From Lates calcarifer (lineage: Eukaryota; Chordata; Actinopteri; Centropomidae), in the NCBI RefSeq assembly GCF_001640805.2, contig NC_066851.1:23679493-23743492 (forward strand): a stretch of DNA of 64,000 nucleotides, written 5' to 3'. Shown one piece after another: positions 36,225-48,232 of this stretch. Made by a program: the position numbers and the translations under genes. Position 1 is the first letter of the stretch. Each line of letters starts with the position of its first letter. Below the pieces are notes generated by a model. The model was not told where the DNA came from, ran no database searches, and saw only the letters and a program-made list of their open reading frames with translations.

Positions 36225-37537
36225 TGGTCAGTAGTAGCACTCGGAGAAGTACCCTTAGTATCATAATTAACTATGACACTACTACCAGTACTACTGCATC
36301 GCCAGGAGTACCAGTAGAGGTAGTGGTAGCAGTATTAGAAGCAGTAAGTAGTATTAGTAGCTGTGCTGTTGTAGTACCAGTATTAGCAGTAGTTTTAGTA
36401 CTGCCAGTATTATCAGATGTAGTAGTGGTAGTACCAGTAGTGTTACCAGCAGTAGGCAACCAGTAGTAGTAATTGTATCTCTAGTGAAGGTATTAGTAAT
36501 AGTAGTAGGTATCACCAGTTCTAACAGTGTGAACAATGGTTACAAGTAGTAGTACTACTAAGTAGTACTACTAGCAGAAGGATTAGTGGTATTTGCAGTA
36601 CTGTATCATCAGCAGCAGCAGTAGTAGTAGTATCAGTAGTAGTAGTAGTATCAGTATCAGTAGTATCAGCAGTAGTATCAGTAGCAGTAGTAGTTGTATC
36701 AGTAGTAGTAGTAGTATCAGTATCAGTAGTATCAGCAGTAGTATCAGTACCAGTAGTCAGTAGTATCAGTAGTATCAGTATCAGTATCAGCAGTATCAGT
36801 AGTAGTAGTATCAGCAGCAGTATCAGCAGCAGTATCAGTAGTACCAGTAGTAGTAGTAGTAGTATCAGTATCAGTAGTATCAGTAGTATCAGTAGTATCA
36901 GTATCAGTAGTATCAGTAGTATCAGTAGTATCAGTAGTATCAGTATCAGTAGTATCAGTAGTAGTAGTATCAGTATCAGTAGTATCAGTATCAGTATCAG
37001 TACCAGCAGTAGCAGTAGTATCAGTAGTATCAGTAGTAGTAGTATCAGTATCAGTATCAGTAGTATCAGTAGTAGTCAGTATCAGTCAGTATCAGTAGTA
37101 GTATCAGTATCAGTAGTAGCAGTATCAGTAGTATCAGTCAGTATCAGTAGTAGTAGTAGTATCAGTAGTATCAGTATCAGTAGTATCAGTAGTATCAGTA
37201 GTAGTAGTCAGTATCAGTATCAGTAGTAGTCAGTAGTATCAGTATCAGTATCAGTAGTATCAGTAGTATCAGTAGTATCAGTAGTATCAGTAGTATCAGT
37301 ATCAGTATCAGTAGTATCAGTATCAGTATCAGTAGTATCAGCAGTATCAGTATCAGTAGTATCAGTATCAGTATCAGTAGTATCAGTAGTATCAGTATCA
37401 GTATCAGTAGTATCAGTAGTAGCAGTAGTATCAGTATCAGTATCAGTAGTATCAGTATCAGTATCAGTATCAGTATCAGTAGTATCAGTAGTATCAGCAG
37501 TATCAGTAGTATCAGTATCAGTATCAGTACCAGCAGT
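36225..37537. repeat. AGT/ATC compound trinucleotide array, ~1.3 kb
   Basis: From about 36225 the sequence turns into degenerate AGT-rich triplets. From about 36540 to 37537 it is nearly pure AGT and ATC triplets mixed as AGTATC and AGTAGTATC units, with occasional AGC or ACC. Register slips occur as CAGTCAGT. The array is roughly 1 kb of pure repeat, far longer than any other simple repeat here. Short open frames in it (Val-Val-Val and Ser/Thr-rich) are artefacts. A much weaker AGT/AGC-like patch lies at 32895-32960. Confidence 0.9.
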
Positions 37538-37669
37538 GTGTTCTGTGTGGTTTCAGTTTCAGTTTGTCATGAACCAGTTTCCAGGCTTTTTAAGGTGGAT
37601 CGATGACTGATCCTGTTAGCCAAACACTGCAGCTCTCCTCTCACTGTGTCTGACTGAAGCAGGCTTTTA

Positions 37670-37990
37670 TAGAGTCCTTTAATTATCAGCTCCACAGTTT
37701 TTACTGTGGTGGCCTGACTGCATTAGCTGGGATTGAAAACCAAACGGGGTGAAATGTATAAAGAGGCGTTTTACTGCCCAGTTAAACAGGCTCTGTGGAT
37801 AAAAACACAGGCTCGTTGGTGAGCTAATGATTTACACTGTGTTGTTCTCCTTGTTGCTAATTTACTAATTGGCCTAGTGTATAAACTCAAATGGAGAATA
37901 AAACCTAATTTGTTTGCTGCAGCTGAAGTGCTCTGCATAGAACATAATTGAATGAGGAAGTCGATTATCCACCTTAGTGTGTCGAGTTGT
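37670..37990. promoter_or_regulatory. candidate conserved non-coding element next to the AGT/ATC array
   Basis: Non-repetitive AT-moderate sequence includes CCTTTAATTATCAGCTCCAC, GGGATTGAAAACCAAACGGG, TAATGATTTACACTGTGTTG, TTGCTAATTTACTAATTGGC and GAACATAATTGAATGAGGAA. Repeated TAATT cores are seen and there is no open frame of interest. Confidence 0.3.
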
Positions 37991-38489
37991 CTTCAGTCTT
38001 TGGTTTATTATGATAATTACTTCTTTCCTTGACATTTCACACGAGTGAAACAACCTTTAATAACAGATATTTAATGTTTATGACTGTATTTACAACAACA
38101 GTGAGACTGAGGAGGAGAAGAAGGAACCGTTTACTCTTTTACTCAAACTGGTAGCATCTGCTAATTAGCACTAAACACAGCGTTCATGGGAATGTTGTTA
38201 GTTTTCAACCAAAGTATGAACAAACTGAAAATCAAAGAATCAGTCATTGGGATTCATCTTTTGCAGACCAAAGAAATTCATCCAGTATCAGTAGAGATAA
38301 AGACGTTTGGAACGACATTGCCATCCTCAGCTAGATCGCTAGCACGGCTAAAGATGTTGCAATAATGATGTCGCCCAGTTTAATAACACAAGTTTAGTCA
38401 AAGTTAAAGGATAACTCAGGTGATTTTCCCATGTTTTTGGATGTAAATCCAATGAACCATCTTCCACCCCAAAGTATACTTTGTTATTC

Positions 38490-38655
38490 TGACAACATGA
38501 TGACAGGATTCCTACAGAGACAGAGCTTTTTATTAAAGAGTCACATCCTTTAGTTTAATCAGAAACATCTCTATATCTCTCTACCAGACTCCATTGACAA
38601 AAACAGGGATTTTACAGGAGTTTGTTGGTGTTATTGTGTGGTACTTTAACATAAG
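38490..38655 (+). repeat. solo arm of the foldback family seen at 49.6-50.0 kb
   Basis: It shares with the left arm of the 49.6-kb element the words GACAGGATTCCT, TTTTTATTAAAGAGTCACAT, CCTTTAGTTTAA, ACATCTCTATATCTCTCTAC and CAGACTCCATTGACAAAAAC, then a related TGTGTGGTACTTT. It keeps both segments that are differentially lost in the two arms of the other copy (ACAGAGACAGAGCT and TTTTTATTAAAGAG), so it may be closer to the ancestral arm. No inverted partner is visible next to it. The upstream stretch from about 38400 (AAAGGATAACTCAGGTGATT) may belong to the same element. Confidence 0.65.
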
Positions 38656-38984
38656 GACACTGAATACACCAGATAATGAAATAACACAGACTTTATGTGC
38701 TTGGTATAAAGTCTCTCCTCTGTGCTTCAGACACTCGTGACCTTTTTTTCTGACTGCTTGTTGTCTTTTAAGAATCCCAGGAGTCAGGTTATTCATACAA
38801 AACAAAACATACTTTTATAGTTTTGTATCATATATGAGGAATTTGCTGTTGTTCTTGTAAAAAGATTTCCCAGAATCCTCTGGGATCAGATTCTGAGCCT
38901 TTAGTTATAGTTGGAGGACACATCACACACCACGAGAGCTTCTTCTAACTCGCTCTCTTTCTTTCTCCTTCTTTGTCTTAGATA

Positions 38985-38991
<7 letters not shown>

Positions 38992-39031
<40 letters not shown>

Positions 39032-39423
39032 TGTAACACCTGTTCTTGAATACTACCTGTAGCTGAAACACACACCTGCACACACACACACCGTCTGGTC
39101 TAAATTCTTAATCATTGCCGGACAAAAGACACTTCCCTCTCTCCTCCTTCAGTCTGCGTCTCTCTCTCTCTCCCTTCCTTCTGTTCTTTCTGTAGGTCTC
39201 TCGCCCAGTCCCATTGTTCTTCCTGTGGGTGTATGAACCTGTCCGTCTGACAGGGAACTCCCTCTGGAGAGCTCAGATCACAGATGCTCTGCTGATGGGA
39301 TGTCCAGTTAGTTAGTGTGCACACACACACATTCATTCTCATTTACGTGTCACACGTGTGGACACACACACACACACACAGTTTGACCATCACGTCTTCA
39401 TTCAAGGACGAGCATCAGACACC

Positions 39424-39465
<42 letters not shown>

Positions 39466-39595
39466 GGTCCATCTGGCCAGGAGAGGTGGTAATGTGTCTG
39501 TAGGTCAGGCAGGAGGCCGGCTGTGTTTGTTGGAAGCTTCAGTGAATCCGCCGGGTCCTGCCATGATTAAGAACTCAAACTCACCCTTGTGCACT

Positions 39596-39660
<65 letters not shown>
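38992..39660. repeat. CA/TG microsatellite cluster with terminal (GA)n
   Basis: (CA)n lies at 38992-39029, 39362-39380 and 39426-39462. (TG)n at 39599-39637 passes straight into (GA)n at 39637-39658. The flanking open frames are repeat-driven. Confidence 0.9.
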
Positions 39661-39666
<6 letters not shown>

Positions 39667-40299
39667 TGAAAAGGAGAGATAATTAAAATGCCTGAAGATC
39701 TTTGCTGCAGCCTGAAACAGACTCACAAATGAACTGGTGTGTTTATTGAAGGCTCTGATTGACCCACACTCATGCAGATTGTTTTGCTTTTATTTGTGCA
39801 GGTTTTGATTTCTTCCTTCGTTGCATTTAAAACTCCACAGGTCTTTTATCTCAGCTTCATCACAGTGCATCTTTCAGTCAATCCACTGGGTTTGAATGTG
39901 GTTTAGTTAGAGATATACTGCCACCATTTACTGAGGTTCCAGACGTGTTTAGGACCAAACTGCTCAGGAGGCTGTTACATACCTTCAAGGGGTCTGAAGT
40001 GACGTAAACATTGTATTTCCCCAGTTACATATTCACTCTGTGAAGCCTCGGCACATGTTTCGTTCCATTTTTTATGACTTCCTTCGGCCCAAATGCTTTT
40101 TATTACAGTGAATTCACTAAACAAACTGACAAATTTCCAAAGCAAGAGAAACTCTGAACTTGAATTATGTTTGGAATATTTAAGCTGTGTGAAGATGTGT
40201 GCACATTGGAACCACAGTTTGTTTTCTAGTCAGTTGTCATCTCACATGCAGCAGGTGTTTTATTTTATTTTGATTGTTAGCTCACACTGACACCCATCA

Positions 40300-40540
40300 T
40301 AGCGAGCATTAGCTTTGGCCCTGAATGTCCAGGCTAGCCCCTGTGACCCCGGTGTGGCCCAGGTCGGGCCCAGTATTGAAACTCCTCTGGTTATGATTCC
40401 TCAGTCGTATCATAGCGCGCAGCTCTCTTCACACAGACGCCCACACACGGCCATTGTGAGTGTGAAAAGCTAAAAGCTATTGAAGTTAATTGCACCAACA
40501 AAAGCACAAGGAGCGTTTATGCAAATCGTCCTCTCATTCT
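40300..40540. promoter_or_regulatory. candidate conserved non-coding element
   Basis: Complex sequence includes GGTGTGGCCCAGGTCGGGCC, CCAGTATTGAAACTCCTCTG, CGTATCATAGCGCGCAGCTC, GCTATTGAAGTTAATTGCAC and GCGTTTATGCAAATCGTCCT. The last holds an octamer core ATGCAAAT (POU site). Confidence 0.35.
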
Positions 40541-40856
40541 GCCTCTCACCGCCTTTCTATTCACTCCCCTCTCCTCCCTCCATCCCTCCTTCTGTTTGCC
40601 TCTTGTCTTGTTTCCTCTCATTATTTTTTCCCTATGTTTATTCCTTTATTCTCCCTCCATCCCGTCCTTTCTTACCATTTCTGTGTTTATCTAGACACAC
40701 ACTTCTCCCCTGTTGTTGCTTTCTTTCCTCCTCCTCCTCCTGTCTTGTGATCTAAACTTTAAAATACTCTTCAAAAGCAGCAGAAGTGAAGTGATGGACC
40801 AGTCAGAGGAAGTGTGGGTGTATCTGTACCTCAGCACTGCAGCAAAAATGACTATT

Positions 40857-40914
40857 ATTTTATCTTATTTTATTTTATTTTATTTTATTTTATTTTATTT
40901 TATTTTATTTTTTT
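40857..40914. repeat. (TTTTA)n pentanucleotide array
   Basis: About eleven TTTTA units. A (CAGA)n tetranucleotide patch follows at 40975-40998. Confidence 0.95.
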
Positions 40915-41053
40915 GTTGGGGTCGGGGACGTTTGAGTCAGTTCTGCCAGGTTCCCCCATCTGACCTGGAGGCCGACAGACAGACAGACAGACAGACAGTT
41001 TGTCTGTCATATCTTTTTATGGGCTGCAACAGAACCACAATACAGTCAATACT

Positions 41054-41172
41054 GAGTGTGTGTGTGTGTGTGTGTGTGTGAGGGGACAGTATGAATAGTG
41101 ATTAGAAGGTCTGATAAGTGACATTTCCTCTCGGCACAGGCTTTTATCGCCACACACACACACACACACACA
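41054..41172. repeat. (TG)n and (CA)n
   Basis: (TG)n lies at 41054-41080 and (CA)n at 41150-41172. Confidence 0.9.
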
Positions 41173-41718
41173 GAGAAACTGAATGATATCTAGCTCTGTT
41201 CCTGGTTGTAATTTACGAGCCTGTATAAGAATGTGTGTGTGTTTGTGTATGAGTGTGTTTTGTCACATGGCCTTGGACCAATCAGCTGTCCCCGTTCCAA
41301 ACAGACTCTGTCCTCTCTCCTCACTTTCTTTCTTTCTTTTCTTTTTGTTTCTTCTCTTCTGTTTTTGTTTTTGATGATTATTGACGCCGGCAACAGCAAC
41401 AATAACAACAACAACAACAGGAGGGGAAGTTGGGGAGAAAGAGGTGTAGGACGAGAGAGAGAGAGAGAGAGCGTGCTGTGAACTGCATCCCGCATCAATT
41501 ATTCAGCTTTCTGTTGCTTTGTACAAACAAGATCTCTGGCAGAGAGGACGACACACAGAGCGAGAGAGAGGAACTCTGAAAACTAGACAGAGAGATGTTA
41601 GGGATGTGCTGAGAGGAGTGTAGGTGAGGGTAGACGAATTAAAAGGTGGCTGTTGGACCTGGAAGATAAACACACAGGTATGATATGGTGGCGTTTGAGT
41701 TCAAAGTCTGACAACGTT

Positions 41719-42050
41719 TAAAATGTCATAAATCATCACTTCAGGATCAGTGATGGTTCAGTGTAACAGAGAATGGAGCCTCTGTTGTGTCTCTGTGTAA
41801 CTGTGGTTGTTCAGGTTGGATCTCCCTCTAACTGAGTGACAGTCAGCAGCTTAAACTGCTGGAATCAGACCAGAGAGTTCAGAGTGAAGCTGAACTGTAG
41901 ATCAGTTAAACACCAGAGACCATCTCTGAGATCCAGGAAACTGACGGAAACATCAAGAGTTAGACAGAGTTTGGTGTGTTTGTTACTTCCTGCTTCAGAG
42001 GCCGGGAATCATGGGTAATATACACTAGTTGACTATAAATAAACAGTCCT
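41719..42050 (+). repeat. dispersed intronic repeat family, copy B (fullest middle)
   Basis: It has the same word order as the copy at 26.8 kb, with the extra segment CTCCCTCTAACTGAGTGACA then CAGCTTAAACTGCTGGAATC before GTTCAGAGTGAAGCTGAACT. It ends GGCCGGGAATCATGGGTAAT and TATAAATAAACAG. The direct + orientation matches the other two copies. The family identity is unknown. Confidence 0.7.
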
Positions 42051-42351
42051 GTTGTAAACCAGCAGTTCTATTTTAGAATAATTTTTTGACAGAGAGCCAG
42101 TGTAAAGATGTGAGAAACGGAGGGATGTGATCAGATCTAGGACTCAGCAGCAGCAGTGAGGTGAGCACTGGGTTTTAACCATCCTTCCTCAGATCCAAAG
42201 ACATTCATTTCTGAAACACACCGTCACTGATTTGCTCAGTGCACCAACACAGTGTTTAACTGACATGAAAATAAATCGGAAAAGAAGGAAAAATAAGAGA
42301 AAGAGCCGTCTTCTCAGTGTTTAGCTCATCTATAATAGATGAAGTCAACGT

Positions 42352-42353
<2 letters not shown>

Positions 42354-42400
<47 letters not shown>

Positions 42401-42530
42401 GCAGTCTGGCCTTAGCACCAGGTTGCTGTAACCTGCTTTGATCAATCACAGCCAGAGATGCTGGCAGCGTGGCACCCAACAGATGTGTATGTGTATGTGT
42501 GTGTCTGTGTGTCTGTGTGTGTGTAGGGAG
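42354..42530. repeat. (TG)n tracts
   Basis: (TG)n lies at 42354-42400, with interrupted TG at 42486-42525 (TGTATG and TGTC variants). Confidence 0.9.
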
Positions 42531-43088
42531 GGTGTTGCTGGTGTGTTTGCATGTTTCAGTGGGTGAATTACGGGGGTGCAGGGTGGGGTGCAGGTGTGCT
42601 TTTGTCTACATGTGGTTTTTGGTCTGAGGTGGAGGATTATTTATGGTTAGATTTCGTCCTCGACGTTGGTCAAATCTCCATTTTAAAGACGTTAAAATGT
42701 GTGAAATGTGACCTTTAAAGTTTGCTCAAATAAGGAAACGACTAATCACTGAGCTAAAGCACCACCTCACCTAAACGGGTGGAGGAAGATGGAGATGTGT
42801 AAAATCAGGAGGAGTAACGAGACTGAGGCAGCTGAATCTGCTGTGGTCAACCATGTCTCAGTTATCATAAGAAAGACCAAGTTATTTGAGACAATCTGAT
42901 AATTAATCCTGAACCTGAACGTCGTATTCAGGGTGTGTTATTCAGGTCGGTTGCAGGTATTAGCCTAGCTCCCTGCCGAGGCCATGACTGACTGGACTTA
43001 GAGCAGGACAGTTAACTAACTAACTAAGCTGTCCGCTGATTTATTCTGAGAGAAAGTGGCAGGAACAGGGACTCTACAGGGTTGATAG

Positions 43089-43541
43089 TAGGGTTTTTGC
43101 ACAGGGGCAAAAAGTTACTGATAAATTTCTGGAAACTTTTTCCATGGGAAGTTAAGATGGGGAATTCTGGAAATATTCCAGATTGGAAACTTGTAAAATA
43201 TTTCATGATTGATGCTGGATAACCTACAGTCTTGAATGAACTGAAAACTGGCAGAAGAAACAGCATCACAGTTTAGCTAACTAAAAGCTTGATAGCTAGC
43301 ATCAGAAATTGTTGATGAAATGCTGTTAGGTTGCTAATATTTAGCATCTCTGATTTAATGGCTAGCTAGCTGCTGCACAAACACTTTCACCGTTAAATCT
43401 GGTTGTTTTAACCAACGTTTAAGTTTCCTGTTATAAGCTAGCCTGCATTTTTCAAACTTCCTGTTTATTCCCATTATTTCCAATATATTCCTGTTAATTC
43501 CCATGGAAAAGTTTGAAAATTCCAAGAATTCTGCAACCCTA
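43089..43541. mobile_element. 0.45-kb non-autonomous DNA transposon with long imperfect inverted ends
   Basis: The left end starts TAGGGTTTTTGCAC. The right end finishes GCAACCCTA, whose complement is TAGGGTTGC. The arms stay related further in: the left arm has ACTTTTTCCATGGGAAGTTA followed by GGAATTCTGGAAAT. The complement of the right arm has ACTTTTCCATGGGAATTAAC followed by TATTGGAAAT. The roughly 100-bp imperfect terminal inverted repeats frame an AT-rich core with TTAGC/GCTAGC words. There is no transposase frame, so it is a MITE-like element mobilised in trans. I do not assign a superfamily. Confidence 0.6.
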
Positions 43542-43956
43542 GTTGAGAGAGGATCCTGACTCCACAGGAAGAGCAGTGTGAGCAGCCATTAGACTAGCAT
43601 TAGGACCCCAGGGACCAACTGTGGTATGACCGGTCAGTGCGAGTGAACGTCACTAAAATATTTTGGCGCGAGTCGGTGACGCAGTACGAAATGTTTGACG
43701 ACAGTAGCTTTGAAAAAAATTCAGTGCAAGTTTTGGTCAGAGTTCCTGGCGGGCAGCTGACCACTGTAAACAGCTGAATGTGTGTTTATGTCTTAATCAA
43801 TAGTAATTGATTAGTTCAGTCTGAAAAGATGGAATTCAAAGTCCTGGTCTGAATGATGAGCTGCTGATTTAAACTTCACATCAGCAGCAGAGTGTGTGTT
43901 TGTTTCAGTGCACAGGTGTGTTTGACAGTGTGTAGATGTTGGAAAGGGCTGTATGG

Positions 43957-43957
<1 letters not shown>

Positions 43958-44008
<51 letters not shown>

Positions 44009-44194
44009 TGAGTGTTGTAGGCCAAAGGTATGTTGTTCTGACTCTGTTGCCAAACTAATTAGCGCTGTAGAGCTCAGAGGCCTGTGGAGAGGCTACACCA
44101 CACCGTGTGTGATATTCTGCCAAAATACCTTTTTGCTTCTCATTCACACACAACTCAAGTACATAAACACCTGAAGCACACGTATAAAAACACC

Positions 44195-44230
<36 letters not shown>

Positions 44231-44322
44231 CACACACAGACGTCCCTCCGTCAGGTCCTGACTCTGTCTTGGCCTGCGATGCTACCATCTTGTTATCTGA
44301 TCCACAGGTCTGCATCGCACTG

Positions 44323-44367
<45 letters not shown>
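43958..44367. repeat. TG, CA and TG microsatellites
   Basis: (TG)n lies at 43958-44007, (CA)n at 44198-44224 and (TG)n at 44322-44367. Confidence 0.9.
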
Positions 44368-44370
<3 letters not shown>

Positions 44371-44739
44371 GATAATGTCACTCACTGCAACTTCCTTGAT
44401 CACTGATGTTGTGAATCAATCGAGCCGACTGATTTTAAAGAAATTTCTTTCATGTTAAAGGAATAGTGCAACATTTTGAGAGCATTCTGTTTTCCTATTG
44501 GTCAACGTCAAGGAGAATTGATTTAGTCTGAGCGGGGCCTTAGAGAGGACGATGGAGACCAATCTCAAATGAATGTTTTCAGTTCAGAGCTGCAGTCAGG
44601 ACGAGGTTAGCTTAGCTTAGCTTAAAGACTGAAAGCAGAGGGAAACAGTTAGCCTGTCTCTTGTTAAGACACATGCTGTATACTGTAAGAGAGTATTTCA
44701 ACAATGTGATAGTGTTACTGAATGACAGGATCTGAGTGC

Positions 44740-45300
44740 TGCTTCCATCACTGCAGCTCAGGAAGGAATCAGTGCATCGTTTTAACAGTTGGAGGAGAAA
44801 GACAGAAAAAACAGGAAGGATGGAAAATAAACTGGTGGATTACAAGGACAAGAGAGGTAAGGAAGGAAAGAGGAGAGTAAAAGTAGGTGAGGGAGGAGAA
44901 ATGAAAAAAATCAGATATAAATGAGGAGGAGGAGGTGTGGAAAAAGAGAAAAGAATGACATAGAGGAAAAGTAAGAGATGAGGATGGAGGTTGTCACGGG
45001 AGGAAGACTCATTCACTGTCTGCTGGCTGTCAGCCAGAGAGGAGGAGGAGGAGGAGGAGAGGAGGAGAGGAGGAGTTGTTTCCTTTGTTTGAAGGTTACA
45101 GGGGGACAAGGAGAGAGAGAGAGGAGAGGAGTGAGGGAGGAGGTGATGGAGACAAAAGAGAGAGAGAAAGAGAGAGAGAGGGAGGAGGAAGGATTGCAGT
45201 GAGAGAAAGAAAAATAGAAGAAATGATAAAGACACGAAGAGAAAGAGGTGCTCAAGTAATTTTGTGTCTCCAAGGTGGCAGCAGCTTTTATACCATTAAC

Positions 45301-45349
<49 letters not shown>

Positions 45350-45820
45350 ACTCCTGCCAACTCTTTAACGAGGGACTGCTGCTAATTTCAGAGCTAATAC
45401 TGAACTGTTCCACACCACTGAACCCAGGGAGGAGGAGGAGAGAGGGGAGGAGAGGAGACCAAAGGAAAGGAGAGGAAACAAGGACAGAGGAGGAGACGGA
45501 AGGAAGGAAGGAGATGAGAAAGGAAGGAAAAAGCAGAGGGCAGAAGGAGAAGAAAGAATGAAGAGGAAGTGGAGGAGAAGAGAGGAGAGGTGAGGAAGTA
45601 AGGACATAGGATGAAAGAAGAGTGGAGGAAGAAAGACAGGAAGTAAAGATGGAGAGGAAAGGTGAGAAGAAAAGACAAAGAAATAAGGATACACGTGGAA
45701 GGAAGAGAGTGGAGAGAGGTCAGGAGGGATGAAGTGAAAGGAGGAGGAGGGAGGAAGAAATGTGGTGAAGGGAAAAGAAAAAAGAAAGGGATGGGGAGAG
45801 AGGGAGAGGGTGAGTTCAGA
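44740..45820. repeat. long polypurine block split by (TG)n
   Basis: GA-rich + strand covers 44785-45240, unique sequence with (TG)n lies at 45302-45349, then GA-rich again at 45420-45820 (GGAGGAGGAGAGAGGGGAGG style). Glu/Arg/Lys frames on + and Ser/Leu/Phe frames on - are compositional. Confidence 0.85.
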
Positions 45821-46649
45821 GGAGGTGAGGATGATTAAACCTTCCTGTGCAGCTGTCACCTCCTGTTCTTCTTACATCCCTCTTTCATCATCCCTCTTTT
45901 CCCCACTGCCCTTCAGCATCTGTGATCTGCCTCTCTCTATCTATCAGCCCTCATTGTTTTGGCTTCTCTTTTTTTTATTATTCATATGATTTTATTTCTT
46001 TATTTCCTTCCTCTGCCTCCTCACCTCCTTCCTGCCTCCTTGTTGCAGAATGAGGAGGTGACGTTTTGCATTTTGTCACTGAAATCGCAGCAGAACCTCA
46101 AACGTGTCTGTGACTTTATCAGGGCTTTGATTAAAGTGACAGAGCAGATCTCTGCAGCTTTGATCACTTTTCAGATTTGAAGCTAACCTCGAACGACGAG
46201 CTAGCTCACTAGCTTTTAGCTGTAGCTTTGTAGGCGGGGTAAAGATCACGGTTTGGAGCGCTGCTATTAATAACTGGTCTGTGATTGGATGTAAACACCA
46301 CTGTGCACGTTACGACGTTAGCAGAGTCAGTTAGCTCGCTAGCTTTTTAATTAGCTCACTCGGCTAAGTGTTGTTTTGACTGTTTTTAAAGCCATCTTTA
46401 AATCTGTATTTTATTTCCTACCTTTATTTCAAACTGATTAATGAGCCTCATCTGTAAGAATTATTGTAGAATATCACCTGAGTTTATTAGAACGTGACTG
46501 TGGTTAAAAGCATTATTATTATTAAAGGAGTAAATCTTCAGCTGACAGATGAACCTGGAATCTGATTTCCCAGCAGCATCAGGTTTATATTACAGCTGAA
46601 GTTACTGATGTTTTTCTCATTAACACATTTAGTTTTCTGTTTGTTCTTT

Positions 46650-46930
46650 TATTTTGTGTCTTGTTTTGTTTTCCGACACCTAAAAGTCCATCACTGACAC
46701 TGTGACTCCCTGTAATTTGCCACCGTGCGTTTATTCATGTCGGATTTCGTTATTGATTCATGTTACTATTCATCTTTAGTAATTAAAACCCCTCGTCTCA
46801 TATCCATAAAATTCACATTATTACCCCGTAATATTCCTTATCGTATTAGTCATATGAGCTTTGCTTAATTGTGCTGTGTTGTGCATTAATGGATTTGTGC
46901 ATTAAAGTTTCCTTCCAGAGGAGATAACTG
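46650..46930. promoter_or_regulatory. candidate conserved non-coding element, strongly AT-rich and complex
   Basis: There are no simple repeats. The sequence includes CCACCGTGCGTTTATTCATG, TCGTTATTGATTCATGTTAC, ATCTTTAGTAATTAAAACCC, CACATTATTACCCCGTAATA, TCCTTATCGTATTAGTCATA and a pair of related words GTGCATTAATGGA and GTGCATTAAAG. Homeodomain (TAATTA, ATTA) and POU-like (GCATTAAT) cores are dense. This is typical of developmental-gene intronic enhancers. Conservation itself cannot be seen from one genome. Confidence 0.4.
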
Positions 46931-47405
46931 CTGTTGTTGAAATTAAATGACAAAATGTCTGGAAGCTAAAAATGACATTATAAATATTCAATGAATAAAT
47001 GATGTCACTGTTTAAACAGGAAGGGAAGTTAAATATATATTTGTTTGACTAAGAGACTGTATCTGTGGGTTTTAAAGCCACAGACAGATTTTATATGGAT
47101 AGAATTATTTCTGTTTTTAGTTTCCAAACTGTCGTAAAGCCAACGCTGATTTAAAGACTTTCAGCAAAATAATCAACCTGTTTGACTCCAGATAAACAAT
47201 TATTTAGAGAGCAGAAGAATGAAATTGATAAAATGTAAAGACAAACACATGAAGTAGTTTGAAAATAATAATAATATTAATATAAGACTAGTTGTGTCAT
47301 AAAAAGACATAAAACCACACAAGTTGACCTCAGTTGTAACAGGATCATTCTCTTCTCCAACTGTGAAAAAAAGGAAGATAAAGTCCTTCATTTCCCACAG
47401 TCCTT

Positions 47406-47767
47406 TGTGTGTGTGTGTGTGTGTGTGTGTGATGTGGTGGGAGCAGCTAACAGGATTGTAGCTAACAGGATGGAGGAAGCTGTAACACTGCTCACACTGT
47501 CAACACGACTTTCCACTCTGTGAACGCCGTGTGTGTTTGAAACGTTTGCTCCTGCCGCTCGCTCTGGCCCCGCCCCACCCCGCCCTGCAGTCAGTATCCA
47601 TACTGTAGGGAAGGTGTATACCAGTTCACCTGTGTGCCTCATGGTTAGCTTAGCTTAGCACAAAGACCAGACACAGGGAGAATCTGCAGGGGAAACCCCA
47701 AATTTAATCTCACTGAAAACAGACCAGTCTCATGTTTATTTCTGTAAAACAGTGTGTTGTCACCTGG

Positions 47768-47824
<57 letters not shown>

Positions 47825-47962
47825 AGCGGTGGTAAACTGCAGCCGGCCTGCTTGCTGTCATGCTCGGGTTGATGCTAAAGCAGCGTGGCAGGCAGAGATT
47901 GGTAAAACAGATAGACGGTGTGAACACGTCCAAACACTGCAGGACATTTTCCAGAATGTCTC

Positions 47963-48009
<47 letters not shown>
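47406..48009. repeat. TG microsatellites and (GA)n
   Basis: (TG)n lies at 47406-47431, (TG)n at 47769-47821 (about 26 units) and (GA)n at 47966-48009. A C14-type run lies at 48219-48232. Confidence 0.9.
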
Positions 48010-48012
<3 letters not shown>

Positions 48013-48232
48013 TGAGTGTATATTGTGTGTATCCAAAGCCTGATATATCTTATTCCTCTGAGCCACTGAGCTCCATTGTTTCCAAAAACTATTAGAAACC
48101 CTCTGTTGTTGCAGAGGGAGACATGTTCCTTCATCACCATGAACACACAGTTTATTCAGACACACCCCAGATACTCACTACAGCACCAAATGTGGATTAA
48201 TCCGCCGCTGAAGATAGTCCCCCCCCCCCCCC

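Noticed and set aside
36206..36536. Val/Thr/Ser-rich open frames on both strands
   Set aside because: They are translations of the AGT/ATC triplet array, where stop-free frames are expected.
43024..43269. 81-codon minus-strand open frame
   Set aside because: It lies largely inside the inverted-repeat transposon at 43089-43541 and is non-coding repeat sequence.
45076..45859. Overlapping open frames of 161 and 164 codons on opposite strands
   Set aside because: Both are compositional by-products of a GA-rich block and a TG array, as shown by Glu/Arg/Lys on one strand and Ser/Leu/Phe on the other.
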